Source of the DNA: Antilocapra americana
Taxonomy: Eukaryota > Chordata > Mammalia > Artiodactyla > Antilocapridae
DNA: 64,000 nt
Direction of reading: 5' to 3'
NCBI GenBank assembly: GCA_007570785.1
Contig: ML661885.1
Coordinates: forward strand, 14,760,338-14,824,337
Of this stretch, positions 11,181-22,672 are shown one piece after another. Positions within the stretch are counted from its first letter, which is position 1. Each line of letters begins with the position of its first letter. The notes under the pieces are model-generated. The model was not told the DNA's origin and did no database searches. It saw only the letters and a program-made list of their open reading frames with translations. A program made the translations under genes and the position numbers.

Positions 11181-11301
11181 TGAGCCTAAAGCATCACAAA
11201 TGATTAGAGTTTCTGGAGGACCTTGAAAGGGAGGAGTCAATTCAAGATCGCACCAAATACCACCCCCTCAACAATTTTTGAGGTCTGGTACTCTTCAAAT
11301 C

Positions 11302-11492
11302 AGGGCTTTCCCTCCTGCCAGTGCAGGAGACATGGGCTTGATCCCTGGATGGGGAAGATTCCCTGGAGGAGGAAATGGCAATCCACTCCGGTATTCTTGC
11401 CTGGAAAGTCCCATGGACAGAGGGGTCTGGCAGGCTACAGTCCATGGGGGTCACAAAGAGTCTCACGGGACTGAGCAACTAAACAACGACAA
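11302..11492 (+). mobile_element. Bov-tA SINE
   Basis: Plus-strand copy with a slightly shortened head (gctttccctcctgccagtg) and a complete tail ending in actgagcaactaaacaacg. Confidence 0.92.
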
Positions 11493-11942
11493 ACACCCTT
11501 TTGAATTGGCGAAGCTCTTCTCTTTTTCTTGTCAAGGAATTCACCCTAAATATTAGCTTAAATATAGGAATGTTGCTGTGTTGTCATACATCCATCTCAC
11601 TGATAAAAGCTAGATTTTAATAAAAGATTATTTCAACCAAAATCAATGTTTATGGTTTTTCTATTGATACTGAGACAAAGTACTAGAAAAAGGATTGAGT
11701 CATTTTTCACTTCAAAAAATCCCTTTATTATCTTCAAATTTTATTTCATCTGAATCTTATCCTTCAAAAAAATGTGTTCCACATTTTCATGGTATACAGA
11801 CACTATTAGTTTTAGGCAACAGTTAAAATAATCTTCAAAACTGCAACAGTGAAAGTGAGATTTAAATAAATTTCAGAATCATTCTGTTGATACGACGTTT
11901 TAAAGGGTTTACACATTCATTCATGGGACGTGTTGATACTTA
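11493..11942. other. Unique AT-rich sequence
   Basis: Nothing recognised. Confidence 0.5.
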
Positions 11943-12236
11943 CAGCTGTGGTGTCCAATACAGTCACTACTGAACCCTTCAAATGTCAATGGTCTGAATT
12001 GAAGATGTGCTACAAGTGGAAGGTACACATTGAATTTTGAAACCTTGGTCAAAAAAAAGAAACGTGAAATACCTTGTACAAAAATTTTCATATTGATTGC
12101 ATATTGAAATAAAATTCAGTGTATTGTCTTAAGTGAAAGGTACTATTCAAATTAACGTCACTTGCTTATATTCTTGAAATTATTGAAATGTGACATGGAA
12201 ATTTTAAATTACATGTCTTTCTATTGGCCTGTTCTG
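11943..12236. mobile_element. hAT-type DNA transposon remnant
   Basis: The ends form an imperfect inverted repeat: cag..gtggtgtccaatac on the left and tattggcctgttctg on the right. The body (gaattgaagatgtgctacaagtg, attttcatattgattgcat) is the same family as the element at 38522-39160. Short non-autonomous remnant, no coding sequence. Family name not assigned. Confidence 0.7.
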
Positions 12237-12717
12237 ATTTAGATAATTAAAGTTTTCTAACTACTCTACTGGGAAAACAGTTCAATAAAGCATTGCCACG
12301 GAAGAGGAGATTTAACAAGTTGCTTAGATGTTCCACTCAGAGACCTGACCAGTAAGTACCCCTCCAGCAGAAACTGGAAAAAAACGTGCAGGTTTATTGT
12401 CTGTGCTGATTCAATCTTGAGTCCCTCTTCTGCAGTATCAACAATATCATTAGTGCTGAGTAGAAGGAAAGAATGGATCTTAAACTCTCTGGAAAATTAA
12501 GGGATTCAAATGAACAAACAGGTGCAGTAGAGAGAGGCATTTCTGTGCCCTCTTGAATTTGTGATAAATCCCAATGTCCCTCTCTAACTAAAGCATCTCT
12601 TTTGGAAGCAATTGCTGTCCGAGATTGTCAAGCCCTATAGTATTTTGTTTCAGATATACTAACTCAGTGCATCATGTGGTAGGCCCTTGAATGCAGAAGT
12701 GAATATCTGGGTTTTTT
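12237..12717. other. Unique sequence
   Basis: No gene or named repeat found. Confidence 0.5.
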
Positions 12718-12757
12718 CATTTTAATTATGCTGAAATACACATAACATAAAGAATTA

Positions 12758-12929
12758 GGGCAGGAAGAGAAGGGGGTGACAGAGGATGAGATGGTTGAAT
12801 GGCATCATCGACTCAACAGACATGAATTTGAGCAAACTCCAGGAGATAGTAAAGGACAGGGAAGCCTGGCACGCTGCAGTCCGTGAGATCCCAAAGAGTT
12901 GGACACCACTGAGTGGCTGAACACCAACA
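12758..12929 (+). mobile_element. BovB 3' tail
   Basis: The last ~170 bp of BovB (gacagaggatgagatggttg..catgaatttgagcaaactcc..). Flanks share an acataaa..tta pattern, consistent with a decayed target-site duplication. It lies inside the old L1. Confidence 0.88.
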
Positions 12930-12951
12930 CATAAAATTTACTATCTTAACC

Positions 12952-13202
12952 ATTTTTTATTTAAGTATAGTTGATTTACAATGTTATGTTAGTTGCAGGG
13001 GTATGGTAAAGTGATTCAGTTATACATACATACATATATTCTTTTTCAGATTCTTTTCCATTACAGTTTAATGTAGTTATTTTGGTATACAATGCTCAGT
13101 CACTCAGTCACGTCCGACTCTTTGCGACCGAATGTTCTGTAGCCCGCCAGTTTCCTCTGTCCATGGGATTTCTTGCTGTAAAGTAGGACCTTGTTTATTT
13201 TT
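12952..13202 (-). mobile_element. Ruminant/cetartiodactyl L1 3' end, split by a SINE piece
   Basis: The tttaagtatagttgatttac..gtgattcagttatacatac segment (12952-13092) resumes as gctgtaaagtaggaccttg at 13174 after the inserted SINE piece. It sits inside the older L1 fragment. Confidence 0.8.
13093..13170 (-). mobile_element. Truncated Bov-tA/BovB tail
   Basis: Only the tail module is present, from tgctcagtcactcagtcacg to ctctgtccatggg. It interrupts the L1 3' end on either side. Confidence 0.85.
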
Positions 13203-13420
13203 AAACTATGTTTGTATGTATATTGCAGTAATATTTAGTATAATACATTCACCATATATAACCAATCTCCAGAACTCTTTTTGTCTTGCAAAACTGAAAG
13301 TCTATACCCATTATACAATGACTCCTCATTCCTCCCTATTCCCATGGTATCTGGATTGTGTCTGTCTGAGACTTTTGTTTTTCTGAAGAATCTAACCATT
13401 TTATATGTGAATATTCTAGA

Positions 13421-14934
13421 ATAAGAAATATATTATGATGAATATGAGTGATTCTATACATATGACATATGAGTCTCCCTTTTATATTGATAGAAGACTT
13501 CAAATTTATGCAAATGTAGTTTTCCAAAGAATCTCAGTAGAACACATCTCTTAACTCTTTCGGATCTGAATTTTTTATTTGTTGCCAATCATTTAAGCCC
13601 AGCCTTTCAGTAACGACCAAGGCGCTTCTGCCATCTGCTGGTATACCTGGAGGGTACGACCACTCCATATCCCCATCATGGTCCCCTCACACAGCCCACA
13701 TCCAGCTTCCAGATCTTTCTATTCTAAAAACTAGAAAGGTGGAATGAGCTAATGGCTCTTTCTGTGGCTTCCCACAAAGTTTTTGTTTTTTTTTTTTTTT
13801 GGTCTTGTTTTACCATAATAACAACATTACTTGACCCTTCACTCATTTAGAGTTTTTAAAATAATAAATTAGAAATAATCTAGCATCAACACCACAGTTT
13901 TAGTAAAATTTAGACTACAGTCTTCAATGAATTGCAAAATCAAATAAAGATCTGTTGACAGCCATAGCTTAAACTAATCATCTTTGGAAATTCACTCTGC
14001 AAGTTTACTGAAAAGTTGACTAAATGTTGGAGGCTGTATTCACGCATCTGATGAGAGTGCTCATGTAAATCCAGGTATATACACAGGCAATGTTGCCTGC
14101 TTTGTTGTTATTTAATTTGCTATATTTGATTACTTATAGTTAAATTTGCCTTATAAAACATTAATTTGCATTATCCCTAATCTATTTGAATAAATGATAT
14201 CTAAACTATTTGAATAAATTATTTCTCCTTAGCTCATATTTAATGAATATCCAAAATGGGCCAATCCCTGTGTGAAGTGTTAAGAATAAATTGATAAATA
14301 AACAAAATAAATCTTATTATTCCAATCTTTGTGAAATGATGTACAAAGAAATAAAAACATGCCTTATACTTTTCTTAGGGTTTTGTTCTGTTCTACAAAA
14401 CAGGGATAAAAATCTTTGCTTGGCTTCAACAGGTTATAAACATTTTTAAAATGATTTATAAATGGTTTCAAAATAAAAACCCACCACTTCTGTAACTCAT
14501 CTTATGAATATGAATTTAGACAAGTCTTTTATTATTATCCAAGAATATAGAGGCCAGTTGGAGCACTTTTTGAGTCTAAAATATTAGGAGACATTCAGAC
14601 ATGTTACTAATGTAATCTACCACTATACACCACAGTTGAAATAATGTGAGTAATCTTGACCTGCTAGAAAGTCTAAGAGTAAATATCACCTTGATGACAT
14701 GTGATTGAATAAACATCTTTCTACACACGCAAAGTAAAATGGGGATGAAAGTCATTTCCTCTTATGTCAAGCCTCCAAAAGTGACTAATTTATTAATCAG
14801 AACACTTCAGACAGATTTTTAAAAATACTTAAGATACAAATGAAGAGGAATTTGAATAATCTAGATGAATAAATCCTATTGTGATGAGTAAACCCAACTT
14901 TTCTTGATCTACTTAAGTTGATCTACATTTAGCA
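13421..14934. other. Repeat-poor AT-rich sequence
   Basis: About 1.5 kb with no gene and no clear transposon. It contains a T15 run at 13786-13800 and the CTCF-like motif at 13630. The ataaattgataaataaac stretch near 14288 is simple AT-rich sequence. Confidence 0.5.
13630..13641 (-). promoter_or_regulatory. CTCF-core-like motif
   Basis: GCCATCTGCTGG on the plus strand (CCAGCAGATGGC on the minus) fits the CTCF core pattern CCASYAGRKGGC without mismatch. It lies in non-repeat DNA next to a small GC-richer patch (13605-13690). A single short motif has a substantial chance rate. Confidence 0.35.
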
Positions 14935-15272
14935 CCATAAGAATTCATAAGAATCTGATAAAAGAACCCTAATGTTTAATTGTTCTCTTCTGTATTGGGC
15001 TTCCCTGGTGGTAAGGAATCCACCTGCAATGTGAGAGACCCAGGTTCGATCCCTAGTGGGAAGATCTCCTGGAGAAGGGAATGTAACTCACGCCAGTATT
15101 CTTGCCTGGTGAATACCATAGACAGACGAGCCTGAAGAGTTACAGTCCATTGGATTGCAAAGAGTCAGACATGACTGAGCAACTAACACTTTCACTTTTG
15201 CAGTTTATGCCATAAGAACTTCTGAAGAATTTGATAAGAGAGCCCTAATGTTTAATTGTTCTGTTTTGTATT
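14935..15272. repeat. Pair of ~62-bp direct repeats around a SINE
   Basis: Copies at 14935-14996 and 15210-15272 share ccctaatgtttaattgttct exactly and are about 85% alike overall by eye, with one indel. They flank the Bov-tA at 14998. They are much longer than a normal LINE-mediated target-site duplication. Confidence 0.8.
14998..15200 (+). mobile_element. Bov-tA SINE
   Basis: Plus-strand copy beginning gggcttccctggtgg and ending gcaactaacactttcactt. The B-box-like caggttcgatccctag lies at about 15041-15056. Confidence 0.93.
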
Positions 15273-16310
15273 AGAATGTTAACTCACATGTAATTTGCAT
15301 GTAGCAGAATTTGATCTGAAGCGGGTGGGTGCATCTCTATCTATTGAGGTGCTCAGTGCATCATTCTTGGAGTTGGAGGAACCCTGGAGAGTCCCAAGGC
15401 CTGACTCTCAGAGCCCTGGTCCCAGCACTTCTAGGACCTGGCATCTGCTTCAGCCTTCCTGAACTCATCATATGGGCTTGTGTGAGACCCTGAATCTCCC
15501 TGAGGTTGAGTTTGCCTGTTCTGATTTTACAAAAATCAGAAGAGTGTGAGAAGGGAACTGGAGGTTTGTTGGCCGTGGTTGGGGTGTATCTTCATTGACT
15601 GGCTTGTTAAACATGACATTTGTCTCATTGCTTCATTTCTGTTGTCAAGAGTTCTCTGCCAGTCAGCCAGCCAGAGTCAATCAATGTTGAGATTAACTTT
15701 CTCTGGCTGTACTGATTGGATGAAACAGTTATCCCCAAAGCTGGAGGAAGTAAATATGTTGCTTCTGCTGACTGAGATCACAGACACGCCCATCACAGTT
15801 GAGGGGCTTTTCTCGTCTTTTGCCTTCTAGAGTTGACATGGCTCAAGGAGTGCAGATTCACCTCCATCTTTGAGGAGGACTGGACGTGAGGGATGCTAGC
15901 CATCCATGGGCCTGAGGAAGCAGACACTGAGGAAGGGATGAGGAAGAGAGCAGAGGCATCATTTACCAAGACAGGGAAAGTGGAAATGAAGGGGACAGGC
16001 AAGTGAAGGCTGTGAAGCGAGCTGCCAGTTTGTCCTAATAGAGGGCTTGAGAACCCAAACCATTGGATTCATCTCAGGGGACAGTGAAACACCAAACATG
16101 CTTTTACAAATGGAAGGTAGGTTGATAGGGTGTTAGGGGAAAGAGACATGTCATGGCCTTGTGAACAAGTTGTGAGGAGTGAGGAGACCAGCAGGTAGGA
16201 ACCTTGGACCGGATGACAGAGATTACTCATTTGCAGCATTTCACAGTGTGGAGGCTGCAGTTCACTTTTGATTTGGAGAGGGGGTAGGAAATAGCTCTTA
16301 GTAACGGTGG
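15273..16310. other. Unique sequence
   Basis: No repeat or gene recognised. Open frames of 69-94 codons near 15546-16002 have no recognisable features and are probably chance. Confidence 0.5.
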
Positions 16311-16326
16311 TTTCTTCTAAGGATAT

Positions 16327-16697
16327 TTGTTTAATTTTAATCAGAGTATATTTGCTTTACAATGTTGTGCCAGTTTCTGCTGTACAACGAAGTAAATCAG
16401 CTAAACGTTTATGTATATCCCCTCCCTCTTGTACCTCTCTCCCATCCAACCTCACCGTCCCACCCATCTAGGTATTCACAGAGCACTGATACTATAGATT
16501 CCCACTAGCTATCTGTTTTACATGTGGTGATATCTGTGTGTCAATTCCAATCTCCCAATTCATCCCACCCTTCTCTCAGCCCTGCTTCTCATCCACATAT
16601 CTGTTCTCTATGTCTTCATTTCTATTCCTGCCCTGCAAATAGGTTCATTTGTATAATTTTTTAGATTCCATATACATGTATTAATACATAATATGTA
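16327..16697 (-). mobile_element. Ruminant L1 3' UTR, minus strand
   Basis: The gtatatttgctttacaatgttg..cagtttctgctgtacaacga start and the pyrimidine-rich 3' UTR body are the family seen again at 57670. It is bounded by tttcttctaaggatat at 16311-16326 and 16722-16737 (perfect 16 bp), with a third partial copy at 16698-16710. Confidence 0.82.
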
Positions 16698-16854
16698 TTT
16701 CTTCTAAGGAAATTAATAAGGTTTCTTCTAAGGATATCAGAGTAAATTTACATATTTCCTCCTACTTTTCATGTTTCTCTGAAAGAAGGTATTATCAGTT
16801 GAATACGTTTAAATCTGTCTTTGTGACAGATAATACTAAGTCTTAGAGCTGGCA

Positions 16855-17000
16855 CTTATTTTCCTGGCTATATTGTAACTGCATTGCCTGTGACTAACTC
16901 TCTCAACACCCCCTGGAGGTAGGTCTTTTTCTCTCCCTGTTTGAAAGATGAGAAGTCAGGAACTCAGAGTCTCAGGTGTGAAGGGTCACACCCACTAGGG
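16855..17000 (-). mobile_element. MIR SINE remnant
   Basis: The pattern ccctggaggtaggt..tgaaagatgagaagtcaggaac..gggtcacac is a diverged reverse-complement MIR. Confidence 0.55.
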
Positions 17001-17325
17001 CTGGCCCCAGAGACACGCTGCCATTTGCATAACATATCCAATCTGGCCACGGTTCCCTTGGTGCCCTCACAGTCACCCCTTCCTTTCACAGATGGCCAGA
17101 TGCTTCAGGGCTTTTTTCATCAGTTCACAAGCCTGTGCTCATTAGGTAGAGTGGTTAAGCTGGTCAGGAGCTTATCCTATAAATCACTTAATAGGTATAG
17201 AACTGAAAACCATGCCTCCTCTTTTCTCTTTTCTCCACTTTAGCATATATAAATCTATCCAGTTTCTATGCTGTTCGTGTTAGTAAAATATTTCAACGTA
17301 AACTGTATTACAAAGACATACTCCT
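17001..17325. other. Unique sequence
   Basis: The 100-codon open frame at 16941-17243 begins in the MIR trace and shows no domain. Nothing else seen. Confidence 0.45.
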
Positions 17326-17533
17326 TATCAGGTGGCACTAGTGATAAAGAACCTGCCTGCCAATACAGAGATGCGGATTCGATCCCTGGGTTGGGAAGAT
17401 CCCTTGGAGGAGGCTGTGGCAACCCGCTCCAGTATTCTTGCTTGGAGAATCCCCATGGACACAGGAGCCTGGTGGGCACAGTCTATGGGGTAGCAAAGAG
17501 TCAGATACTACTGAAGTGACTTAGCATACACAC
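17326..17533 (+). mobile_element. Bov-tA SINE
   Basis: Plus-strand copy, head tcaggtggcactagtg, tail ending actgaagtgacttagcatac, with a short CA run at the end. Confidence 0.93.
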
Positions 17534-18011
17534 ACTGATTTCCCCAATATCTTTATTCTGCCCAAGTTGCATGCTTTGCTTTCTGGACTAGCCTCTCCTT
17601 CAAAGCATATGGAGCTGGGTAGTTCTCAGGCAAAACTTCTCCAGTTATCCATGTGCTCAGAAGGTCTGGGAGAACAGTCTGAAAGAGGAAGCATTCATTT
17701 GGGGCCTTTCCTCGATGGCTACAGCACTTTATCCCTTTGTGCTTGTGGAAATACTTTCTTAACTAAAAACATAACTTATGATTCTGTGATACATTTACAA
17801 CCTCGCCCCAGACTTTCTTTTTATAAGCCTGAGATGGCTTTTAACAGATTATTGTTGCTCAAGATGTGTTTTAACTAAAGAATGAATTGAGTATTTACTG
17901 GTTACAAAATAAAAGATTCAAAGTATAAACTTATTTGATCACACTAGCTAGATCCTTACTAGAGATGCTTGGTCTGCATTCATTTATTGGATCAGTGTAT
18001 TAAGAATTGGG
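17534..18011. other. Unique sequence
   Basis: The 103-codon frame at 17567-17878 has no recognisable domain. No repeat named. Confidence 0.45.
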
Positions 18012-18540
18012 ATGCACAGACTCTTAGGGTTTCCCCATGACTCCCACCTCCTGGTATTCACATCCTCTGTCATGCTCTCCCCTGGAGTGTGGGTGGGGCT
18101 GTTACTTGCTTCTAACCAATACAATGGGATGAAAGATGTACAAGATGACATGTATATGGTTTTGTTAACATCACAGCATCCATCTTGCTGGAGTCTCTCT
18201 CTCTCCTGCTGCCTTTGAAGACCTGGACTGGCTATGTTGGGAGTCCACATGGCAAGGAGCTGATGGCAGCTCCTAGACCCAAGGAAGCTTCCACCAATAG
18301 AGGGTAAGAAATCACAGCTTCCAATATCACAGAATTTTCATTCTGCCAACAAAACCAGAGCCTTTTCCAGTTGAATCTTATTTGAGACCTAAGCACTGAT
18401 TGACATCTTTATTGTAGCTTTGTGAGACCCTAACCAAGGGTCTGGTCAAGCTATATCTGGACTGCTGGGCCACAGAAACTGGGAGATACTAAGTGTTTGT
18501 TGTTTGGAGTCACTAAGTAAGTTCGTGGTAATTTGTTACA
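18012..18540 (+). mobile_element. Ancient LTR, MLT1-like
   Basis: Blocks include cccctggagtgtgggtgggg..cttgcttctaaccaatacaa, the gactggctatgttgggagtc segment and the terminal cacagaaactgggagata..gtttgttgttt..gtggtaatttgttacat. These are typical of MaLR LTRs of the MLT1 group in plus orientation. No coding capacity. Confidence 0.75.
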
Positions 18541-18549
18541 TAGAAAGCA

Positions 18550-18769
18550 AGGGGCTTCCTGGGTGGTGCAGGGGTAAAGAATCATCTGCCAGTGCAGGAC
18601 ATGTGAGAGGCACAAGTTTGATCCCTGGGTTGGGAAGATTCCCTGGAGAAGGTTATGGCAACCCACTCCAATATTCTTGACTGGATAATCCCATGAACAG
18701 AGGAGCCTGGCAGGCTACAGTCCATGGATTGCAAAGAGTTGGACACAACTGAGAAGATATGCACACATA
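18550..18769 (+). mobile_element. Bov-tA SINE
   Basis: Inserted at the 3' edge of the preceding LTR. The flanking tagaaagc at 18541-18548 and 18770-18777 is a likely target-site duplication. Confidence 0.93.
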
Positions 18770-18778
18770 TAGAAAGCT

Positions 18779-19792
18779 AACACGAGCACCTATAGGGTTC
18801 TGGATTCTGTTTTAGATGTTGGGAATAGAGGAACGGGCAAACCAATCTTTGCCCCAGGGAGCTTGTGTTTGAATAATTCTAGAATGTATCCATGTTAGAA
18901 GCTTTAGTTCATGTGAATTATAATTTCAAAGTCAAAAATTCAATAGCTTCAGCTAAATGAGAAAGAAAATCCAAATTTGCTTAGAATCTTTATTTTTAAT
19001 GTGGTAGATATTTTACATCTGAAGATTTTGTTTTCAGTCCAAAGGAGAGAAAAAAAATTATTCTGAACAAATGCTAGCATTGAATTACCAGGTGATCCTA
19101 TTTAAGGAAAGACCATGAGGACAGCTTGGTCAGCTGTGGAGAGAGAAGGAGTTGTCTGCAGACTCCCGCTTCAGGATCAGAGCTCTGCAGTGCCTGATAA
19201 TTTGGTCACACAGTACACAGAGCCATTTCAAAAGCAAGGTACTTAAAAGCTTAAAGACTGAGCTGCCTAAAGTCACCAGAATAAAAAAGCAATTTCAAAA
19301 TTAGCCTGGAGATTCTGTTGCTATAGAAAGACTACCGTCTAAAGGAACACCTAGAATCATTCTGTACCTTTGGAACATTGAAGTCACATTTATTCACCTG
19401 GCAAGTACATTATTTCTGCTGTCTGGGCTAGAGAGCTAAGAGGGGCAAGGTCTGGTAACACAAGTAACCTGGTTTTATGGGCAGCCAGATTCTGCCCAGC
19501 TCACAGGTTGTATCCCACCATGGATCATCCGTCTAGCAATTTTGTACTGCTAGTCTCTTGGGAAACAGGAGCCTGTGCTTTATTCAGCAAACCACAAAAC
19601 TAAGGCCACATTATATGGAATAAATGTAAATATCTTTTAAAATAAGATATACCCATCACGTTCAGAATATACTTGGGCAGCTTTTATGTATATTGTGTTG
19701 CATGCAGCTAAATGGCCAATATTTGTATTGTGTGTGCAGAGGGTATACATAGAGCTAGGTCACACTGAATTCCTGGTTATTATTAACACATA
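18779..19792. other. Mostly unique sequence
   Basis: The first ~110 bp (ttctggattctgttttagatg..ccccagggagcttgtg) resemble an ancient mammalian interspersed repeat, but I cannot assign it. No gene seen in the rest. Confidence 0.45.
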
Positions 19793-19793
19793 T

Positions 19794-20321
19794 GGAGCTT
19801 GCTCCTTGGAAGAAAAGCTAAGACAAACCTAGTCAGCCTATTAAAAAACAGAGACATCTCTTTGCCGATAAAGGTTCATATAGTCAAAGTTATGATTTTT
19901 CCAGTAGTCATGTAAGGGTGTGAGAGTTGGACCATAAAGAAGGCTGAGCACCAAAGAATTTGTGCTTTTAAATTGTGGTGCTAGATAAGACTTGTAAGAG
20001 TTTGTTGGACACCAAGGAGATCAAACTAGTCAATCCTCAAGGAAATCAACCCTGAATATTCATTGGAAGGACTGATGCTGAAGCTGAAATTCCAATACTT
20101 TGGCTACTTGATGCAAAGAGCCAACTCACTGGAGAAGACTTTGATGCTGGGAAAGATTGAGGGTAGAAGAAGAGGAAAGAAAAAGATGAGACAGCATCAC
20201 TGAATCAATGGACATGAATCTGAGCTAGCTCCGGGAGATAGTGAAGGACAGGGAAGCCTGACACGCTGTGGTCCATGGAGTCTCAAAGAGTTGGACATGA
20301 CTTAGCAACTGAACAACAGCA
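19794..20321 (+). mobile_element. BovB 3' fragment
   Basis: Starts at the gagcttgctccttggaagaa segment (C-terminal RT region) and runs through ccaatactttggctacttga and gaagactttgatgctggga to the 3' end at aactgaacaacagcag. Many substitutions; no open frame of use. Confidence 0.92.
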
Positions 20322-20374
20322 GTTGAGCACTGGCTCTGTTGAGTCTCTGTGCTTAGCATTTTGATATTTATTTC

Positions 20375-20530
20375 AATGTATTGTCTAGTATTCCTTATCT
20401 CCATTGTATGAATGAAGAAACTTAACCTCAGAGAGCCTCAGGGACATACTCAAGTAACAATAAAGAGGATGTGATGGGGGTCCAGATTTTCATCCAGGCA
20501 GTCTGATCTCAGAGCTGGAGCCCTCAGCCA
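20375..20530 (-). mobile_element. MIR SINE remnant
   Basis: Reverse-complement MIR signature: ttatctccattgtatgaatg, aagaaacttaacctcagaga and acatactcaagtaac. Confidence 0.65.
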
Positions 20531-21310
20531 TCATATATGCTGTCTATGGTTGACATGATAAACATAAGGCCATAAACCATGTTCTTCCAGTTGTTCCTTG
20601 TACAACCTTATGAAGGATGTCTGGGGTTGATCGGGTGGGCATTGAATGCCTCTTTCAAACAACCTGGTTGAGGAGGAGCCAAGATGCAGATGTACATCTC
20701 CTGACCCAGCATTCCTCACACAGTCAGGATAAATGTGGACACTGAGGCCTGTTGTTCTGAGTAGATGACCATTGTGTGCTACTTATGAAGTATGAAAGAC
20801 CACTTTACCTCCAACAGCTCTCCCATCAAATTCGATAATGCCTAATATAGAGAAGTACATTCTAAATTCCTTTACAGTGAAGCTTTGATCTCCGTGCAAT
20901 TGTTCCTAGTCCTATAATCTTATTAGTCATGTATACTTTAGTAAGAATCAGTTTAGCTCACTCTTTCATGAAAGCAGAGTTTTATGCAGAAAAGAATACA
21001 AAACTATAAGGATCCCAAAAGGGATCTAGAGCAGGAGGTCACTAAGGGACAAAGACAAGCATGGGAGGGATGGGGCATAACAACTAATAGATATGAAAAA
21101 CACTTTATAGAGCTTCTGAATTTGGATTTTTCTGTACATCTCATCATGTTTTTCCATCCTCATAGAATGTTGTTTAATGGAAACAGTAGAAAGGACCTGT
21201 ATAGAGTCAAAAAGCAAGGTCTAGTCAGTTCTGCTATATACTTGTTTTGAAAACACAGTTGATACATTAGGGAACAGTGTGAGTGTTTTTTATTTTTTTC
21301 TGTATGGTTT
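20531..21310. other. Unique sequence
   Basis: Open frames of 62-88 codons show no recognisable features. No repeat named. Confidence 0.5.
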
Positions 21311-22010
21311 CAGTTCAGTTCAGTCGCTCAGCACATCCCGCTCTTTGTGACCCCATGAACTGCAGAACACCAGGCCTCCCTGTCCATCACCAACTCCCGG
21401 AGCCACTCAAACCCATGGTCATCAAGTTGATGATGCCATCCAGCCATCTCATCCTCTGTCATCCCCTTCTCCTCCTGCCTTCAATCTTTCCCAGCATCAG
21501 GGTCTTTTCAAATGAGTCAGCTCTTTGAATCAGGTGGCCAAAGTATTGGAGTTTCAGCTTCGACATCAGTCCTTCCAATGAACACCCAGGACTGATCTCC
21601 TTAAGGATGGACTGGTTGGATCTCCTTGTAGTCCAAGGGACTCTCAAGAGTCTTCTCCAACACCACAGTTCAAAAGCATCAATTCTTTGGTGCTCAGGTT
21701 TATTTATAGTCCAACTCTCACATCCATACATGACCACTGGAAAAATCATAGCCTTGACTATACTTTGTTGGCAAAGTAATGCCTCTGCTTTTTAATATGC
21801 TGTCTAGGTTGGTCATAGCTTTCCTTCTAAGGAGTAAGCGTCTTTTAACTTTATTGCTGCAGTCACCATTTGCAGTGATTTTGGAGCCAAGAAAAATAAA
21901 GTCAACCACTGTTTCCACTGTTTCCCCACCTATCTGTCATGAAGTGATGGGACTGAATGCCATGATCTTAGTTTTCTGAATGTTGAGCTTTAAGCCAACT
22001 TTTTCACTTT
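21311..22010 (-). mobile_element. BovB 3' fragment, minus strand
   Basis: 3' end at the left (cagttcagttcagtcgctca). The C-terminal RT-ORF segment is readable on the minus strand (MIFPVVMYGCESWTI..EHQRIDAFELWCWRRLLRVP at 21749-21459; METVVDFIFLGSKITANGDC at 21918-21859). It is truncated before the RT active site and interrupted by frameshifts, for example a shortened segment near 21760. Confidence 0.94.
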
Positions 22011-22672
22011 TTGACCATGATAAATGCTAGATGAGTAAGGAAAACCTTACCCAGCTGAAAGGAGCTGTGTAGGACTGCATAGACATGCACACACCCCAGA
22101 CCTCTTGGGATGATTTCACGATTTTTCGAATGTTTTTCACAAACATTTGTTCAATGTTTATCACAGCTGCTCATTGTAATGCTTACAGTAGTTTAATCTT
22201 CAAATGACTTCTTTTCTTGCCCACAGTACTTAATAAGATTCACATAATTATTAATACAGACAGATGGAGAGATGTGACATGTCGGAAAGCTAATCAACCA
22301 CAAAATTTTTGTTCTTTTTTACTTCAGTCCACTCCAAATCTAGAAGTCTTCAGTTTTAGACCTTTGGCACAATTTACATTTCATTTTTATATTTAGTGCA
22401 GTTGATCAAGCTACCACTCTATTGGCAGACCTGTGTAGGTAGCATGTACATTTCAAGCTACTGACTTGACCTCACTGATGTTTATTTTTTTTAACATAAT
22501 AAATAAAAAAAGCCAGACTTTAGATTAATATTCTTCCTCACAGTGCAAACTAGTAGCCAGATTTGTTAGCATCATTCTTTTTACCAACCTTCAGTTACTT
22601 TGGCAAATGAGTGGGCAGAGGATACTTAGAGACTCTCCTTTAGGTCCCAAGTCTAAGAGGAATAAGGACAGT
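22011..22672. other. Unique sequence
   Basis: No gene or clear repeat recognised. Confidence 0.5.

Larger units (their letters stand above)
12718..13420 (-). mobile_element. Old L1 3' UTR fragment split into pieces
   Basis: Recognised by ctgaaatacacataacataaa (left), ataaaatttactatcttaacc (12933-12955) and, after younger insertions, the cattcacc..accaatctccagaactcttt..cccattatacaatgactcc stretch (about 13200-13400). Three later retroelements interrupt it. Confidence 0.7.
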
